From: Asparagopsis taxiformis | Lineage: Eukaryota > Rhodophyta > Florideophyceae > Bonnemaisoniales > Bonnemaisoniaceae | Reading direction: 5' to 3' | Length of the DNA stretch: 64,000 nt | Assembly: GCA_030407315.1 (NCBI GenBank) | Contig: JALQPE010000503.1 | Location: 1-64,000 of the forward strand | Shown here: positions 38,288 through 49,666 of the stretch, piece by piece | Layout of the letters: each line of letters opens with the position of its first letter | Numbering within the stretch: the first letter of the stretch is position 1 | Program-made: the position numbers and the translations under genes | The notes under the pieces: model-generated | Told to the model about the DNA's origin: nothing | Databases searched by the model: none | The model's input: the letters and a program-made list of their open reading frames with translations, nothing else

Positions 38288-38704
38288 TCAGCGTATGATT
38301 AGCTCGCATCCGTTGAAATGCCTATCCCTCTTATCCACCATTGCCTTCGTGTACGTTGGAAAAACAGCACACAACACAGCACACACCATTTCGAACGTGA
38401 ACGATTTCTCCGCATCCTGCGCAATGCGGAGACGTTCCCTGTCCTTCTCGGAGGCGATCTTCTTCGGATGTCCTTGTCCCTGGCTCAGAAGCCCATCGAC
38501 GATGCTCTTGACCTCCTGCATATCGGTGTTTAGCATGGAGACAGTCTTGGCGACATTTCCGAGAGTCTCGCGTAATTGAATGGTGCTCTTCTCGACGGCA
38601 TCCATTTTATCACTCAGGGCTTCCAGCTCTGCAGTGATGTTCGAAAAGCCCTCACGCGTTATTTCGAAAAATGCGGCGATGCTTACGGAGGTTTTGGGAT
38701 TCAT
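38288..38704 (-). CDS. Small coiled-coil protein, unrecognised
   Basis: 138 residues from ATG 38704 (MNPKTSVSIAAFFEI). Most of it is a heptad-rich helix (about 20-75: ITAELEALSDKMDAVEKSTI, VAKTVSMLNTDMQEVKSIV), then a charged linker and a hydrophobic segment (MVCAVLCAVFPTY, about 107-119) that might be membrane-inserted. I chose this ATG because the coil begins soon after; the open frame extends 36 codons upstream. No family recognised. It lies 212 bp from the Gypsy-2 LTR and could be a host gene or a transposon fragment. Confidence 0.4.
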   Translation of the reverse strand: MNPKTSVSIAAFFEITREGFSNITAELEALSDKMDAVEKSTIQLRETLGNVAKTVSMLNTDMQEVKSIVDGLLSQGQGHPKKIASEKDRERLRIAQDAEKSFTFEMVCAVLCAVFPTYTKAMVDKRDRHFNGCELIIR

Positions 38705-39249
38705 ATTGAACTTGCAATTGGAGTTTGCTAAAAGGAGAAGTGGAGAAGTGCTTTGAAGGAAGGATGTCACGCTTAGTAAAGCAGTGTTGTAGCAAATATC
38801 ATTCCAGTGCATGCATCCATCCTGTTCTACTCTACATAATAATAATGCTTCTCAGTGCTCCGTAACGGTTATTTTTCATAATTTAGTGGTGGATGGTGCG
38901 TATTCTTTCCTTTGCCACCACCCACGTCCTGTGCATACCACACCTCGCTACCAGACTGATGTCTCCTACTCGACACTTTCAATGCAAAGATAGATAGGTA
39001 TAATTTGAAATGCTAAATTCAACATAATATAGTCTACTCTGTACTTTCTCTCCCTACGCTGAGACAAACCAGATAGGTTTTGTTCTCCCAATCTTTCTTT
39101 CTACGACGTCCTATTCAGCATCTAGCTTCCCCGCACCCAACTATCTGTAAAGCACCATCACAATTACTATAGTCGTATACCACACACCATTCCAATATTT
39201 ATCTTCACACCAACACTATGCTCCATATTTCCTCTCAAGTCCACTCCAT
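38705..39249. other. Intergenic, no gene seen
   Basis: AT-rich sequence with only short frames and no recognised repeat. Confidence 0.4.
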
Positions 39250-39605
39250 CAGACAGTGTTGTCAACCAATGCATGGTACTACCCGCAGACAATACAATTT
39301 GCTATCTACACTACTGTCTCCAGATTTTCCCAGACAGTGCAGTAATACAATACAATGCATTGCCTCAGACAGTAAAATGTACTATCTGCACATACTGTCT
39401 GGTGGCAACACTTCCGGACAGTAAAATTTACTGTTCTGGACAGTAAATTTTACTGTTTTTGGTACTGTCCAGATTTCGTGCCAGTTTATTGCTGCAGCAG
39501 TATTCTGAAATTTCCAGACAGTAAATTTTACTGTCTCCGCGCACTGTCTTGGCCAGACAGTAATTTTTACTGTCTCAGACAGTAAATTTACTATCTTTTT
39601 CCATT
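39250..39605. repeat. Cluster of ACAGTAAATTTTACTGT palindromic motifs
   Basis: The 17-base near-palindrome or its close variants occurs at about 39418, 39440, 39518 and 39556, with partial forms at about 39371 and 39578 and earlier looser ones from 39254. Spacing is irregular and single AGACAGT half-motifs lie between, so this is not a simple tandem array. Confidence 0.7.
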
Positions 39606-39622
39606 CCCAACACCGTAGTGCA

Positions 39623-39703
39623 GCGCGATCCGGTTCACCTCGCCCTGACACGGCTAGCAATTCTAGAACTCCCTTAGCAATCGCCATCCCGGCTGGTCCT
39701 ATA
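39623..39703 (+). repeat. Gypsy LTR 3' end fragment
   Basis: About 80 bp matching the last part of the Gypsy-1 LTR (GGTTCACCTCGCCCTGACAC to GGCTGGTCCTATA). It abuts element X copy 2. Confidence 0.85.
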
Positions 39704-39704
39704 G

Positions 39705-41697
39705 ATGGAACGAAGTTACGTGCGCGAATCTTGAGGGTATTCATTGAGGGAAGCGTGGGTTTTGAGTCTGACTATTTCCGTTGATGCGATATTTTTCATT
39801 GGAAGCCTGTTGACTCATGGTGTGTATTGAGCGGAGGATGGAAGAGAGGTACGTGAAGTTTTGAAAGTATGGTGCGAGGGAAGGTTGGTTTTGAGTCTGA
39901 CTGTTGTGGTTGATTCCGATGTTGTGTAGATAATGCAGGAATGTTGATGACGGAAGGTAAGTTTCATTGAGCGCCAGGATGTGCTTTGCGAAGATATGGA
40001 CTGCTGACTATGATTATTATTCATTGCAAGGTTTTTGGATCATGGTTTGTATTGTGTGTAGGATGGATTAGAGGTAAGTAAGGGAGTTTCTAGGATATCT
40101 GTCGTGGTAAGCGTTGCTTTTGAATCTGACTGTTGGGGTTGATGTTGTGTATGTGATGCAGGAGTGGTGAAGCAGGAACGGCAGGACTCAAGGAGAGAGA
40201 AGAAGGGATCTAGGAAGATGGGGAATGAAGCTGTGAGGTGTTTCTGGTATGTGTATATTTTCGGGCATACGACAGAAGTGAGAGTGGGTTTCAAGTGGTG
40301 TAAGATTTTGCTGACCATGTTCGTGTTTGATGTCTTGATGATTTAATGCGCTGGGGTGGTGTCGAGGAAAGCGGGATGGAATTGGGAAGGAGCGGATTTT
40401 TTGTAATCAAGGTCGTGAGGGTTCTTGAAGTATGTGCGGATGGTGGTGCATGGCGTTCGGATGGTAGGGAGAACGCGATAGTGAGGGAGATGGGTGATCG
40501 ACGATATGCTGACAGGTATTTTGTATTCTGGCTGGATACGTATTTCGTATTCTGGCTGGATACATATTCCGTATTCTGGCTGGATACGTATTTCCTATTC
40601 TAACCGGGTATTTATTTCCTATTCTGACCAGATATGTATTTCCTATTCTAGAGAGACGTATTGTATACCAACAGTTTCGTAAATGACAGAATAAAATACG
40701 GTCCGATATGGGCCCTGAATTTACCATCCGCTGTAATTTCTTCCCTCCCGGTTTTCGCTGATATATTGTATACTGGATGTCGGGTCCTAGGATCCCGCTG
40801 TATGTACTAGAGAAAGTGGATGTCAGGCCCTAGTATTCCGCCGAACGTGTCATACCACGGAGTGGTCTGCCCTGGTGGGGTCGTGTCGACATCCTATTGG
40901 ACGACCCCGGTTCGGGAATAACCAATGGAAACAGCCTCGCTGTACCTCAGACCAGTGAGGGAGAGGGACCCATTGGGACAACTAAAGACCCCACAAGGGG
41001 CAAATTTTAACTAAGCTGACTCAGCTAACTTTACACTGTAACACTAACAGTCGGTGATCTCGCGGGCTCCCGCAGTCGCCATAATCAGGGATCTGATTGG
41101 TGCACATATGGAAATTTATTCCTAACTGTCTACCTACCCTAACTGTTTACAGTAACTTAGTTTAGTATAAAATGCCTCTGGATTAGCCAGAGTGCTTAAC
41201 CTTTAGAGGTAACGTAAATTCAGGTGGAATTTACGACTCCACTGAACAGTGTTTTCATTGCTCTATTCTACCCTTCCGGGACGAATTAGCTTTAGCTTTA
41301 CAGCTCGACGGGTTACGTCTTTCGCTCCATCAATACGCACTTCGTGCGTGAGCACCCCCAACCTTCACCCGGCATTACCGGAAGACCTTTCGTGGTATAC
41401 TCGCCATTGGCGGTTGACGCAAGATTCGCTTGCTCTACCACACTACCGAGGCTCGGGACACCTGTAGGGTGGTTTTGCCGCTTTGCGGATTTTCTACCTA
41501 CTACAGAACGTACTAGAGAAAGTGGATGTCGGGTCCTAGGATCCCGCCGAACGTACTAGAGAAAGTGGACGTCCGCATCCAAAAAAGTTTTATTTTTTTG
41601 GACGCGGACGTTCATTTGTTCTAGTAAATCTCGGGGCCGACTAGGACCCGTACTAGAGAGAATTTACGTCCGCGTCCACTTCCGAAAATACAGACGG
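39705..41697 (+). mobile_element. Element X, copy 2, with a solo LTR inserted
   Basis: Second copy of the repeat element at 30501-32249. It starts ATGGAACGAAGTTACGTGCG with only one palindrome arm, and keeps the 24-bp array and about three 43-bp units. It ends ACTTCCGAAAATACAGACG against the Copia-B integrase. A solo LTR (40848-41505) interrupts the 43-bp repeat. Confidence 0.7.
40848..41505 (+). repeat. Solo LTR inside the 43-bp repeat
   Basis: 658 bp starting TGTCATACC and ending CTACTACA, flanked by a perfect 5-bp duplication GAACG (40843-40847 and 41506-41510). The interrupted unit (CCGAACG-TACTAGAG) is restored when the LTR and one GAACG are removed. TATAAAA at 41166-41172 is a plausible LTR promoter. 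It is not related in sequence to the Gypsy-1 or Copia-A LTRs. The orientation follows the TATA box. Confidence 0.88.
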
Positions 41698-43698
41698 AGG
41701 CGTATGTAAGTGGATGTTGGTGATATGGGCTTTGATGAGGCTAGCTGCAGCCGATTTTGTAGGTGCGCATTGCACAGTGAGGTATCTGCTTCCTTCATCA
41801 AGGAACTTAATGAAGTATCGGTTGCCCTGTAATGAATCGGACGGGAGAGGGCCACAGATATCAGTGTTTATGTGAGTTCCAGTGGCAGCTGAGCGTTTCC
41901 GTCGGCGAAACGGTGCCGAGGCTGATTTTCCCTGAGCACAGCCAGAGCAAGAGAAGTGTTTAAGGGGTACGGAGGAGGCTTTTGGGCATGTGGGGTACCA
42001 GGCCATTCTTGGCCATGTACTGAATTTTGGAAGGGTGTGTGTGATTTAGTTTGAGATGCCAGGTATGATAATCGCGAATTGTAGATGGTAGATCCACATG
42101 GATTCGAGGTCGGGGACGTGTGTAAATGGAACGTTTTGAAGTGGGTTTGCGCTTGGTAGCGGACTTGATGTAAGCTGTTGGTTTGGATGGCCGGGTGTTG
42201 AGCGGTTTGCGAACAGTGCGGTTGGGAATAGAGGGTGCTATCGCAGGGGGTTTGTTGGAGGTGGCTAGTTTTCCAGGTGCGCGTATTCGGCGAGACGGAA
42301 AGGCACGGGCGGTGTGAGCGTGGGAAGATGTTTGTTGACTGGGGAGGCGGTACATGTTGTCGCGCTGTCTCGGGATAGCACAACAATTTTAACACAGGGG
42401 GGAGGAGATGATGGGGTGGTAATGTAGGCTTGGTCCTTTTGAAAAATCACATCATGAGTTGCACTAATGTGTGGCACAGAGAAGATATTTTCCCGGAGTT
42501 GAGGAGCTACTACCACTTCATGTGGAGGGAGAAAGAAGGAGTGGGAAATGTGAATAGAGGCAGAGCCACGATGAGCGGTGGGGCTTATTCTTCCATCTTC
42601 ACAGTGTGTGGGGGATGGGTGAGGGGGAATTCCCGGAAGGTGGTCCAGTTAGATGAGTCGGGTTGGCTCCAGAATCTAATATGTACGTGGTAGGTGGTGC
42701 AATACGTACATCATGGGTCGGGATCTAGGAGGGACAAAGTAACTCAGAGGCGTTCGATGCATTGTCATGTAGTTGGAGGGCATTTTTGTCGCCGTAAAAC
42801 TGATGTTGGGCTGCCGTGGGTGGTGACTTCAGGAATTCCTCGAACATCTTGTGCAGTTTACATGCTGCGGTTGAGTGGGATGAGAGGCCATGGTATTTTC
42901 ACAAAGTTCCATTATGGTTATGCGGACGCGGTATGTTATTGTTCGGGTGGAATTCGTATTGGCGCTTGGGAGGGGCTTTTGATTTGGGGTGTTTAGCACG
43001 CAAATAACGCGGACTGGTGGTGAATGTGTTTGGGTAGCTCTGCCCAGGTGCAGTATGGAATGATGCTGTTTTAGCGTTTTGGTGGATTGCATCGTGTTTG
43101 ATCATCATCGAAATGATTTGATCCAGAGGTAGGGGATTAGTCGGATGAAGGTCATTATGAGCAGAGAGTACTTGGAGGAGAACATTCCAGAACGGGTGTG
43201 ACTCGACACCCTCGAGAATAAATTAATTGTGGCTTGCTCATTAGTTATGTCCGGGTATCCAGATTTGATCATCACAGTACGGATTTGTTGATGGGCTTCG
43301 ATGTACACCATGACGGGTTGATTGGGATCCCAAGATATGGCACGTGCACGGCGGCGGAGCTGGGCTGGTGAGTCGTCCGGGTGAGTGCGAGTGAGAATCT
43401 CACTTATTTTGGTGTACGGGGTATAGATTGGTCCTTTTTGTTCATCCAGAGTGAAGTTCTGAAATATCTCAGGCGATATCGATGAGAGGACTAGAAGTTG
43501 TGCCTGCGTGTGCTTGTTCTGATGTATCTCTGTAGTGATAGGATCAGTGGATTGCGGGAGAGGGTTGAAGAGGTATTCTAAGACACCTTGCGTACGAGCA
43601 AAGTTCTCAACAGTAATCTTTCATGGGACAAAGTTGTCATTATTGAGCAGCGGAATCTCAAGATTGTGTTGGATCGGGAAATGTTGTTGGGGCTGCAT
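41698..43698 (-). pseudogene. Copia-B gag to integrase remnant
   Basis: gag begins at ATG 43698 (MQPQQHFPIQHN) and meets a TGA at codon 26 (43621-43623). It continues in the same frame as VENFARTQGVLEYLFNPLPQ, AQLRRRARAISWDPNQPV and YIEAHQQIRTVMIKSGYPD. Later blocks, in changing frames, include YHTWHLKLNHTHPSKIQYM (GAG-pre-integrase, about 42000-42060) and the integrase start CSGCAQGKSASAPF, INTDICGPLPSDS and NRYFIKFLDEGSRYLTVQ (about 41770-41960). Numerous frameshifts and stops show decay. Confidence 0.7.
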
Positions 43699-43960
43699 AA
43701 TGTTGGGGAGATGAGTGTCAGGAGGGGAAGAGTCAGACATATGAATTCAGAGAGTACTTTTTGAGTACGAATGAAGTTGAGGATTTAACCGTGTTTTTTG
43801 AACAGAGGGTTGTGTGACAGTGTCGCCGTATTTGTCGAACAGAGGACGATGTTTGGTGTCGCCAAGCTTGTCTTGAGCACGGAGTACAGTTGTTGTGAGG
43901 TCTCGCGAGAGGGATGCGCCTGATTGATGGGGATGTGGGATGGGTGGGAAGCGCAGTGAT

Positions 43961-43978
43961 AGGTCTGGGCTCATAACC
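43961..43978 (-). other. Copia-B primer-binding site (internal tRNA-iMet type)
   Basis: Minus strand reads GGTTATGAGCCCAGACCT. This is complementary to the anticodon-stem region of initiator tRNA-Met (GGGCTCATAACC) and closely resembles the half-tRNA primer site of Drosophila copia. It touches the putative LTR end CA. Confidence 0.6.
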
Positions 43979-44153
43979 TGTGAAAGGAATGCGTTGTTTC
44001 ATTTATTCCTTGTCGATCGTGAGCGACGGCGAGTGAGTATAAGTAGGGATACTAACTGTAAGTACTGTAAAGGGTAAGTTGTTCGTCAGTATTTAAACCA
44101 ACACGACGACGCATAGAATCGAAAGCAAAAGAAGACGACAGAGGATTTCAACA
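43979..44153 (-). repeat. Putative Copia-B 5' LTR
   Basis: On the minus strand it runs from TGTTGAAATCC (44153) to TTTCACA (43979), about 175 bp. The 3' edge is set by the primer site. The 5' edge is a guess from the TGTTGAA start, which is also how the Copia-A LTR begins. Confidence 0.35.
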
Positions 44154-45428
44154 CAATAACATACAGAAAGCAGCAGACATAAGACCAATCGGCGTCTGAT
44201 CTAATGTGATTAGAGGAGCAAGATTGAGCTTTTCGGAACTCCAAAATCCAAGATCTCTCGATGATGAACAAAGTCCCATTTGGGAACGCCTCGGACCGTT
44301 ACGATCCCTCAGCGCGCCTAAATGGTTTATCTGGGCGTGTAAGAACATGAAAAAAGGAAAAGGACGGTGTTTCCGAGGATGTGGAACGAACTTGCTTCGA
44401 TTATAGTGCGTCTAGCAGATAGGTCAGTGATACAAAAGTTCAGCTCCAGTAGGATTGAAGTATGTGGGCGGAAATTCTCTGTAGAGGAGCGTAGAAATTC
44501 TAGTACTTCTAGCGCTGAGGAAGTGTCAATGTGTGACCCAGCTGGAAATCATACTGACACTACAAGCTGAAACGTTCATTGACGAGAGCGTTGAATTAAG
44601 ACATTGGACAATCCAGTTTGTTCATGGATTGATGGCTCACAATAGCTATGAGCCTGAAAAGTGCACAACACACATACGAACAGCTACATCATAGATTAGT
44701 ATTTTAGATAGAGATTGCTGAGGGCGGAACAGGAGTCGAGAGGGAGAAGGCATCCGAACTCGTCAGATAGAGAACTAGCTCTAGGCTTCAATGCGAGTAA
44801 TAACTTGTCAGAAACACAAGTCAATAACTTCTATCCATTAAACCTACTGGTAATAACCTGTCCACAACCACATGGGTTTACTGCTGCTGGGTGTCATCTC
44901 CGCACATGAAGTAACTGGCTCTCACGACGAATCAGTCTACAAGAGTAGCGAATGAAAGAAAATGGATGTTCTGAAAACGGAGCCGCCAGACCAGAAAGAG
45001 AACGGTGGTGAGTCTCCACTGGTGACTGTCAATGGAAGAAGGGTGCGGACGACCACTGGTCATCGTTGGGAGGGTTAGATGGCTTTCCCACGCCACTCTG
45101 CGCACCGTAGCCCCGAGTGGGTGCGATCGGATCTAGGATTCTTGGTTTAAAACAAAAACAGTTTTATAAATTTTCTACTTGCCAATAAGCGACATGACAA
45201 GTCCACTATTCAGCTGCGACAACATGTCGCAATGGCATACGATGTAACACTCACTGATTTTCCATTCAGTCTCGCATAGAGAGATTCGCATTCTGTTTTT
45301 TCCAAAGCGCCAAACCTCTCTCCAGTTGCTTCAGTTCTGTCCGTTGATCCCTCCCTAAAAGTAGCCATTACAACACTTCTATCATAACATCAAATCTATG
45401 TCCAGCTATTCCAACACTCAGAGATGCG
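44154..45428. other. Intergenic, no gene seen
   Basis: About 1.3 kb with short frames only. The right end lies downstream of the metallo-beta-lactamase gene and should hold its 3' end. Confidence 0.4.
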
Positions 45429-46591
45429 TTATTCTTCGTCATGTTCTTCTTCTTCTACGTCCAAACCATCTGTGAGAGGGCGGACATCATCTCCGTCGCT
45501 CTGGAGCCCGGCAGTCAACCAGTCAAAGAATGGACCAACCTTCCTGATGCGTCCCAACCCGGGGAATTCCTCGTGATAAGAGAGGATGATATCTTCTTCC
45601 TTCTCCGCGTTTTCCAGGAGCTCAACACGTGAGAGATACCCTTGGGTTTGGTTCGTCTCAATGAAGAATCCCCATTCCGGATTTTGAACTTGATCCGACT
45701 ATAAAATCCAACACCAATAAAAGCTCGTTAGTACAGTTCACACCTTCGCAGATGACCAGGTATTGCATTCTCATCCTTCACGTACCTTCGTAAAGAATGC
45801 ATCACCGATCACCAACACCCGTTTGCCTTCAGAAGAAATCTCAATAGTGGCATGGCCAGGTGAGTGTCCCTTGGAAGGAATGAATCTAATTCCCTCCATT
45901 GGGGTGGCAAAGTCTTCAACGAGCTTCAGTCTGCCCCTGGCTTCATACCATTCAATCCTGTCCACATAAATATCGCGGATCAAGTCTACACAAAGCACAA
46001 GCAAAACAGTCAGTAAAACGGCTCACATGTTTCCAACAATCCATACCGGCATCACAACTCACTTGCAAATTCTTCTCCTAGATCGGATCCCTCCAGGTCG
46101 AGTTCACCCTCTGAAGACCAAAACTCGTGTTCCTCTCGGTGAATGTACAACACAGCATTGCGGAAGGCACCAGTTCTGTCAATCTTTGTCAATCCGGCCA
46201 CATGGTCAGGATGAGCATGTGTGAGCATAATGGCGTCAATAGAGGCTGGAGAGATACCAGCAGCTCTGAGATTCTCAATCAACAATCCAGCACGAACAAA
46301 TTCAGGTGCGCCAGCGTTGGCCGAACCTGCATCGACCATGACACGACCGCCTGGAAGATCGACAACGATGATGTTCTGCTCTAGCAGATAGGGGTTGATC
46401 TGACGGAAATTGGTGCGGTAGGCGCGTTCAACAGCCTGTTGTGGCACACTGTACCCGAGTGTTTGGAAGGTGAGGAAGCCATCGGAGACAATGGTTGCTT
46501 CTGCTGCGCCAATTTTGAAGCGGTAGGCGCCCTCTCCATGCGCAGTGGCAAGGATTAGTAGCAGAGCTGTGAAGAATGGAAGGTTGTTCAT
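45429..46591 (-). CDS. Secreted metallo-beta-lactamase-fold hydrolase (3 exons)
   Basis: Exons on the minus strand are 46591-46063, 45985-45786 and 45698-45429, giving 332 residues. Intron 1 (77 bp) has GTGAGT and TTTGTGTAG ends. Intron 2 (87 bp) has GTACGT, a perfect TACTAAC branch site and TTTTATAG. Both joins keep the frame. A hydrophobic N-terminus (NLPFFTALLLILATAHG) is a likely signal peptide. The zinc motif THAHPDH lies at about 123-129 (LTHAHPDHVAGL), preceded by VDLPGGRVMVDAG. Later His and Asp ligands are in SKGHSPGHATIEI and VLVIGDAFF. The tail is very acidic (DVEEEEHDEE). The fold covers lactonases, hydrolases and related enzymes; the substrate cannot be told. A decayed paralogue lies at 48700-49214. 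Confidence 0.85.
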
Positions 46592-46668
46592 GGTTGATAC
46601 TGGAGAGCACGTTTGGAAGATGCGATGGATGGTGAGGGGAGCGTGGTGGATTGGTGGACATATGGCTG

Positions 46669-46676
46669 TTTATATA
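46669..46676 (-). promoter_or_regulatory. TATA box of the metallo-beta-lactamase gene
   Basis: Minus strand TATATAAA, 77 bases upstream of the ATG at 46591. It is positioned suitably for a core promoter. Confidence 0.5.
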
Positions 46677-47138
46677 TGGTGTTTGGCTGGAAATGGATGG
46701 ATTAGAACGGTCGATCGAAAAACGAGATTGGATGGTGTTGCAGCGGAGATATGTGAGCTGTCGCGTCTAGAAAACGGGAGAAAGAACGAAGGATGCTGAT
46801 TCGGTGAGCTTGGTGGCCATATGGTTGGGTTGGATGCGGTCAAAGGGTCATAACGGAAAATTCATGGTATGTGTGAAAAAGTCATGCAGAGGGATTATAT
46901 TCTACGAACTGACGAATGTAATATATATGTTTACTGCGTTGTTGGTGATATGAAACTTTGGTTGTGAGTTGTTGAATACCGGAAGGTAGATGGAATCAAT
47001 CCCGCAGGTGGAGAGGATGTCACGATGCGTTGACCATAGGGAATATGTATGGCTCGCTGTTGCAACAAAGTTGGCAATGATTGGAGCAATTTGGGCTGTG
47101 CGTATATGTGGCGCATAACTTGTGCCAAACGTTCTAGA
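46677..47138. other. Intergenic, no gene seen
   Basis: Upstream of the metallo-beta-lactamase gene. Short frames only; a minus-strand frame of 132 codons (46902-47300) is driven by the adjoining 30-bp repeat and is not credited. Confidence 0.35.
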
Positions 47139-47258
47139 GCTCACGCAACCCGTGCAACGCACTCCGGTGCTCACGCAACCCGTGCAAAATTCCCCGGTGC
47201 TCACGCAACCCGTGCAATACTCCCCGGTGCTCGGGCAACCTGTGCCACACACTCCGGT
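47139..47258 (+). repeat. 30-bp minisatellite, four units
   Basis: Units begin GCTCACGCAACCCGTGC at 47139, 47169, 47199 and 47229, and the last is more diverged. The 30-bp period keeps frames open on both strands (plus: PVLTQPVQ repeats; minus: CTGCVSTG repeats). Confidence 0.85.
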
Positions 47259-47379
47259 GCACGACGTAGGTGATATTAATTTAATCTGCGAAACGTGCAC
47301 GGATATGGATGGAGGCTTTTCACTTGACGTCGTTTCTAGTCAGTGCGTGACAGGTCCCTAATCGGCAAGTTATATTTGA

Positions 47380-48699
47380 ATACCACACACATGAATAGAC
47401 CGTTTGCATTCGAAGGCGGTCATTTAGCCGAGGGCCAAGCATTCATACAGCAGGAGATTTCGAAATAATCTCATCACAGCCTCCAGTCTTCGAACGGCAA
47501 CCTAGGACGCCATCTCCTCTTTGACCCAGATGGGAAATTTTGGAGTATTTTTTTCGAAATTGGGATATAGAACAGATCGAGGGGCCCACTTTCCCTCTGC
47601 GCTCTCCAGGAATCCCAGGGAATATGAGGTTAGCACTGAAAGTTATCAGGACAATTCAAAAGTTTTATAATTTCGCGAAGACTTTTGAGATCTGGATGGC
47701 GCAGATCTCTCCACTATTTTATTTTTGTGGACGAATTCCGTGAACGGGCACCCAAGCGCACTTCACTCGCTCAGGCCGTAAGCGTGTGGCCGCAAAATAG
47801 CGCTGCACTGCACTTCCACTCTCATCTCCGCGCTTACATGGACCAATTACCACTTACATACATTTAAAAATAATGGAATATGTATGATCAACCACAACAC
47901 TGCCGCCGCAGTTGGGTCACGCAATAGACACGGTCTCGAACTATATGCCGCCGATCTCGGAGATCACTTTCCCGAAATCGAATGCGCGCCGTTGGCCATG
48001 TAGTGCGAAAGATGTGGTGTCTTGATCGTCCGTCCAGCGATTGACACAACCATTTCGTTTCATTCGGCAGTTATTCGACCTGTTGACCTCCGAGACAACG
48101 ACGTCAGCTTTTGGGATATTCGTTTCTAGTTAGTTTGTCTAGACGCACTGGCGATATACAACCATTTCATCATTCGCAATGGGCATGACAATGATATCAA
48201 AACTACTACCTCCCTTGCGAATGAATCTAATACCTGGAAAGTTCTCTTGATGCGACAATGGCGTTGGTTGACGTTCAGACACTATCTCCATGCTTCAGTT
48301 CCTGACCAAAAAGCTTCAATCGCGTCATCTGCAACAAACAAAAGACCACGACGGGTTTGAGTCGCATCGAAACTTGTCACCTATGACTCACCGCGCATGA
48401 ACAGCTACTCCCTAACCGCAATGATGCGGACCACAATCTGGCCTGAAGTATGTACTGGAGAGGCGAGTATCCACACGGTTCCGACGGCCGTCTGTCATCT
48501 TCTACTACGATATTTACAGACGTCGGGCTCCACAGAGGATCAATAATTCGTAGCAAAACCGGCGGAAGACAACGAAAGCACACGTTGTCCACGTAAGCCG
48601 TACTCAGATAGGCAAAACGTGTCAGAAAAAGGTTGCTGGAAATTGCGAATCGTGGTGACGCCAATAAAACGTAAAGTAAAAGGCCACGATCCCAGGCTC
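47380..48699. other. Intergenic, no gene seen
   Basis: About 1.3 kb with no recognisable coding or repeat content. The right-hand end may include eroded exons of the pseudogene that follows. Confidence 0.4.
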
Positions 48700-49214
48700 G
48701 TTCACTCCAGAATCTACCATCCAGGATTCGTTTGCAGCTCTAGCTAGAGAAAACAATGTCGCATGTGGAAACGCTATCTATCCGTCAAAGGTCATGAATT
48801 CACCCACGCACGTTGCGTGTCCGTGCGTGATGAGCACATTGTCATTGCTTTCTGCTGCGAAAATGACACAGCGTAAAACGTCCATAACAAATTCAACCTG
48901 CATTCATATCTTTTCATTCTGCAGGTGAGTAGCACAGTCTCGACAATAGTCCGTCCTGCCCCTAGATTGACGATCCGAATGTTTTGTAGCAGATAGAACG
49001 GCGGCTCGCGGAAATTGATGCGATGCGAGCAAATTAACAACTCATCCGGTACGGAGATTGTATGGGGCGGCAGTGGAAACGTCCCAACTCTCACTATCAT
49101 TGCTTTCGCGATGCCGATGCGCAGAAAAGCATGCCGAGCAAAGAGAGCAGAATGAACTATCCTGTTTGTGGATTGAGTGCTGCTGGCTGGGAACTGGAGT
49201 TTCACTCTAGTCAC
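48700..49214 (-). pseudogene. Decayed paralogue of the metallo-beta-lactamase gene
   Basis: The minus frame reads RIGIAKAMIVRVGTF, HRINFREPPFYLLQNIRIVN and LGAGRTIVE. These line up with FKIGAAEATIVSDGF, YRTNFRQINPYLLEQNIIVV and LPGGRVMVD of the gene at 45429-46591. A frame change follows, then DNVLITHGHATCVGEF corresponds to DAIMLTHAHPDHVAGL, with the second zinc His and the Asp-His pair lost. Without the metal ligands it cannot be active. The copy probably came from local duplication. Confidence 0.7.
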
Positions 49215-49666
49215 TGATTGTCCAGGGTGATATAGTACTTACGAAGATATCGAAGTGACTTGATCAAGTGCCTTAATGGAGGCTTTAAGTGACATCAAAT
49301 GACGGAACAACAACGGAGCGATTGGAAAAAGTTGGATGATATGTCTGTTGCGCATTTTTATATTTGTGCATCATGTCCAACGGAATGTAAATTAACGTCA
49401 TTTCGCTTCCCGTTCAACGCCCATAACTCGATGTGAACCCCGATAAGATCATGAGTAGAACGCAGTGTAGCCGCAGGGTTTACCGGAACTTTCCGGACAG
49501 CTACTGGGGGGTAGGAGTTCTGTAGTCCTTCAGACCGAGAGGCCTGGCTGAGCGTGTAGCGGTAGGCCTCCTAGTAGCGGTCCATGCTAAGCTGGGAGGG
49601 GAACGAAAGCGACGACTAGGCCGGTAAAAAAGTTTTGCTTCTGATCTCGACGCCATAGCCGAGACA
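49215..49666. other. Intergenic, no gene seen
   Basis: Nothing recognised between the metallo-beta-lactamase pseudogene and the WD40 remnant. Confidence 0.4.

Larger units (their letters stand above)
41698..44153 (-). mobile_element. Copia-B retrotransposon, 3'-truncated and decayed
   Basis: Minus-strand Copia element whose probable 5' LTR ends at 43979. It has a copia-type primer site, a gag remnant, GAG-pre-integrase and the start of integrase, then stops at element X. Reverse transcriptase and the 3' LTR are missing. Confidence 0.75.
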
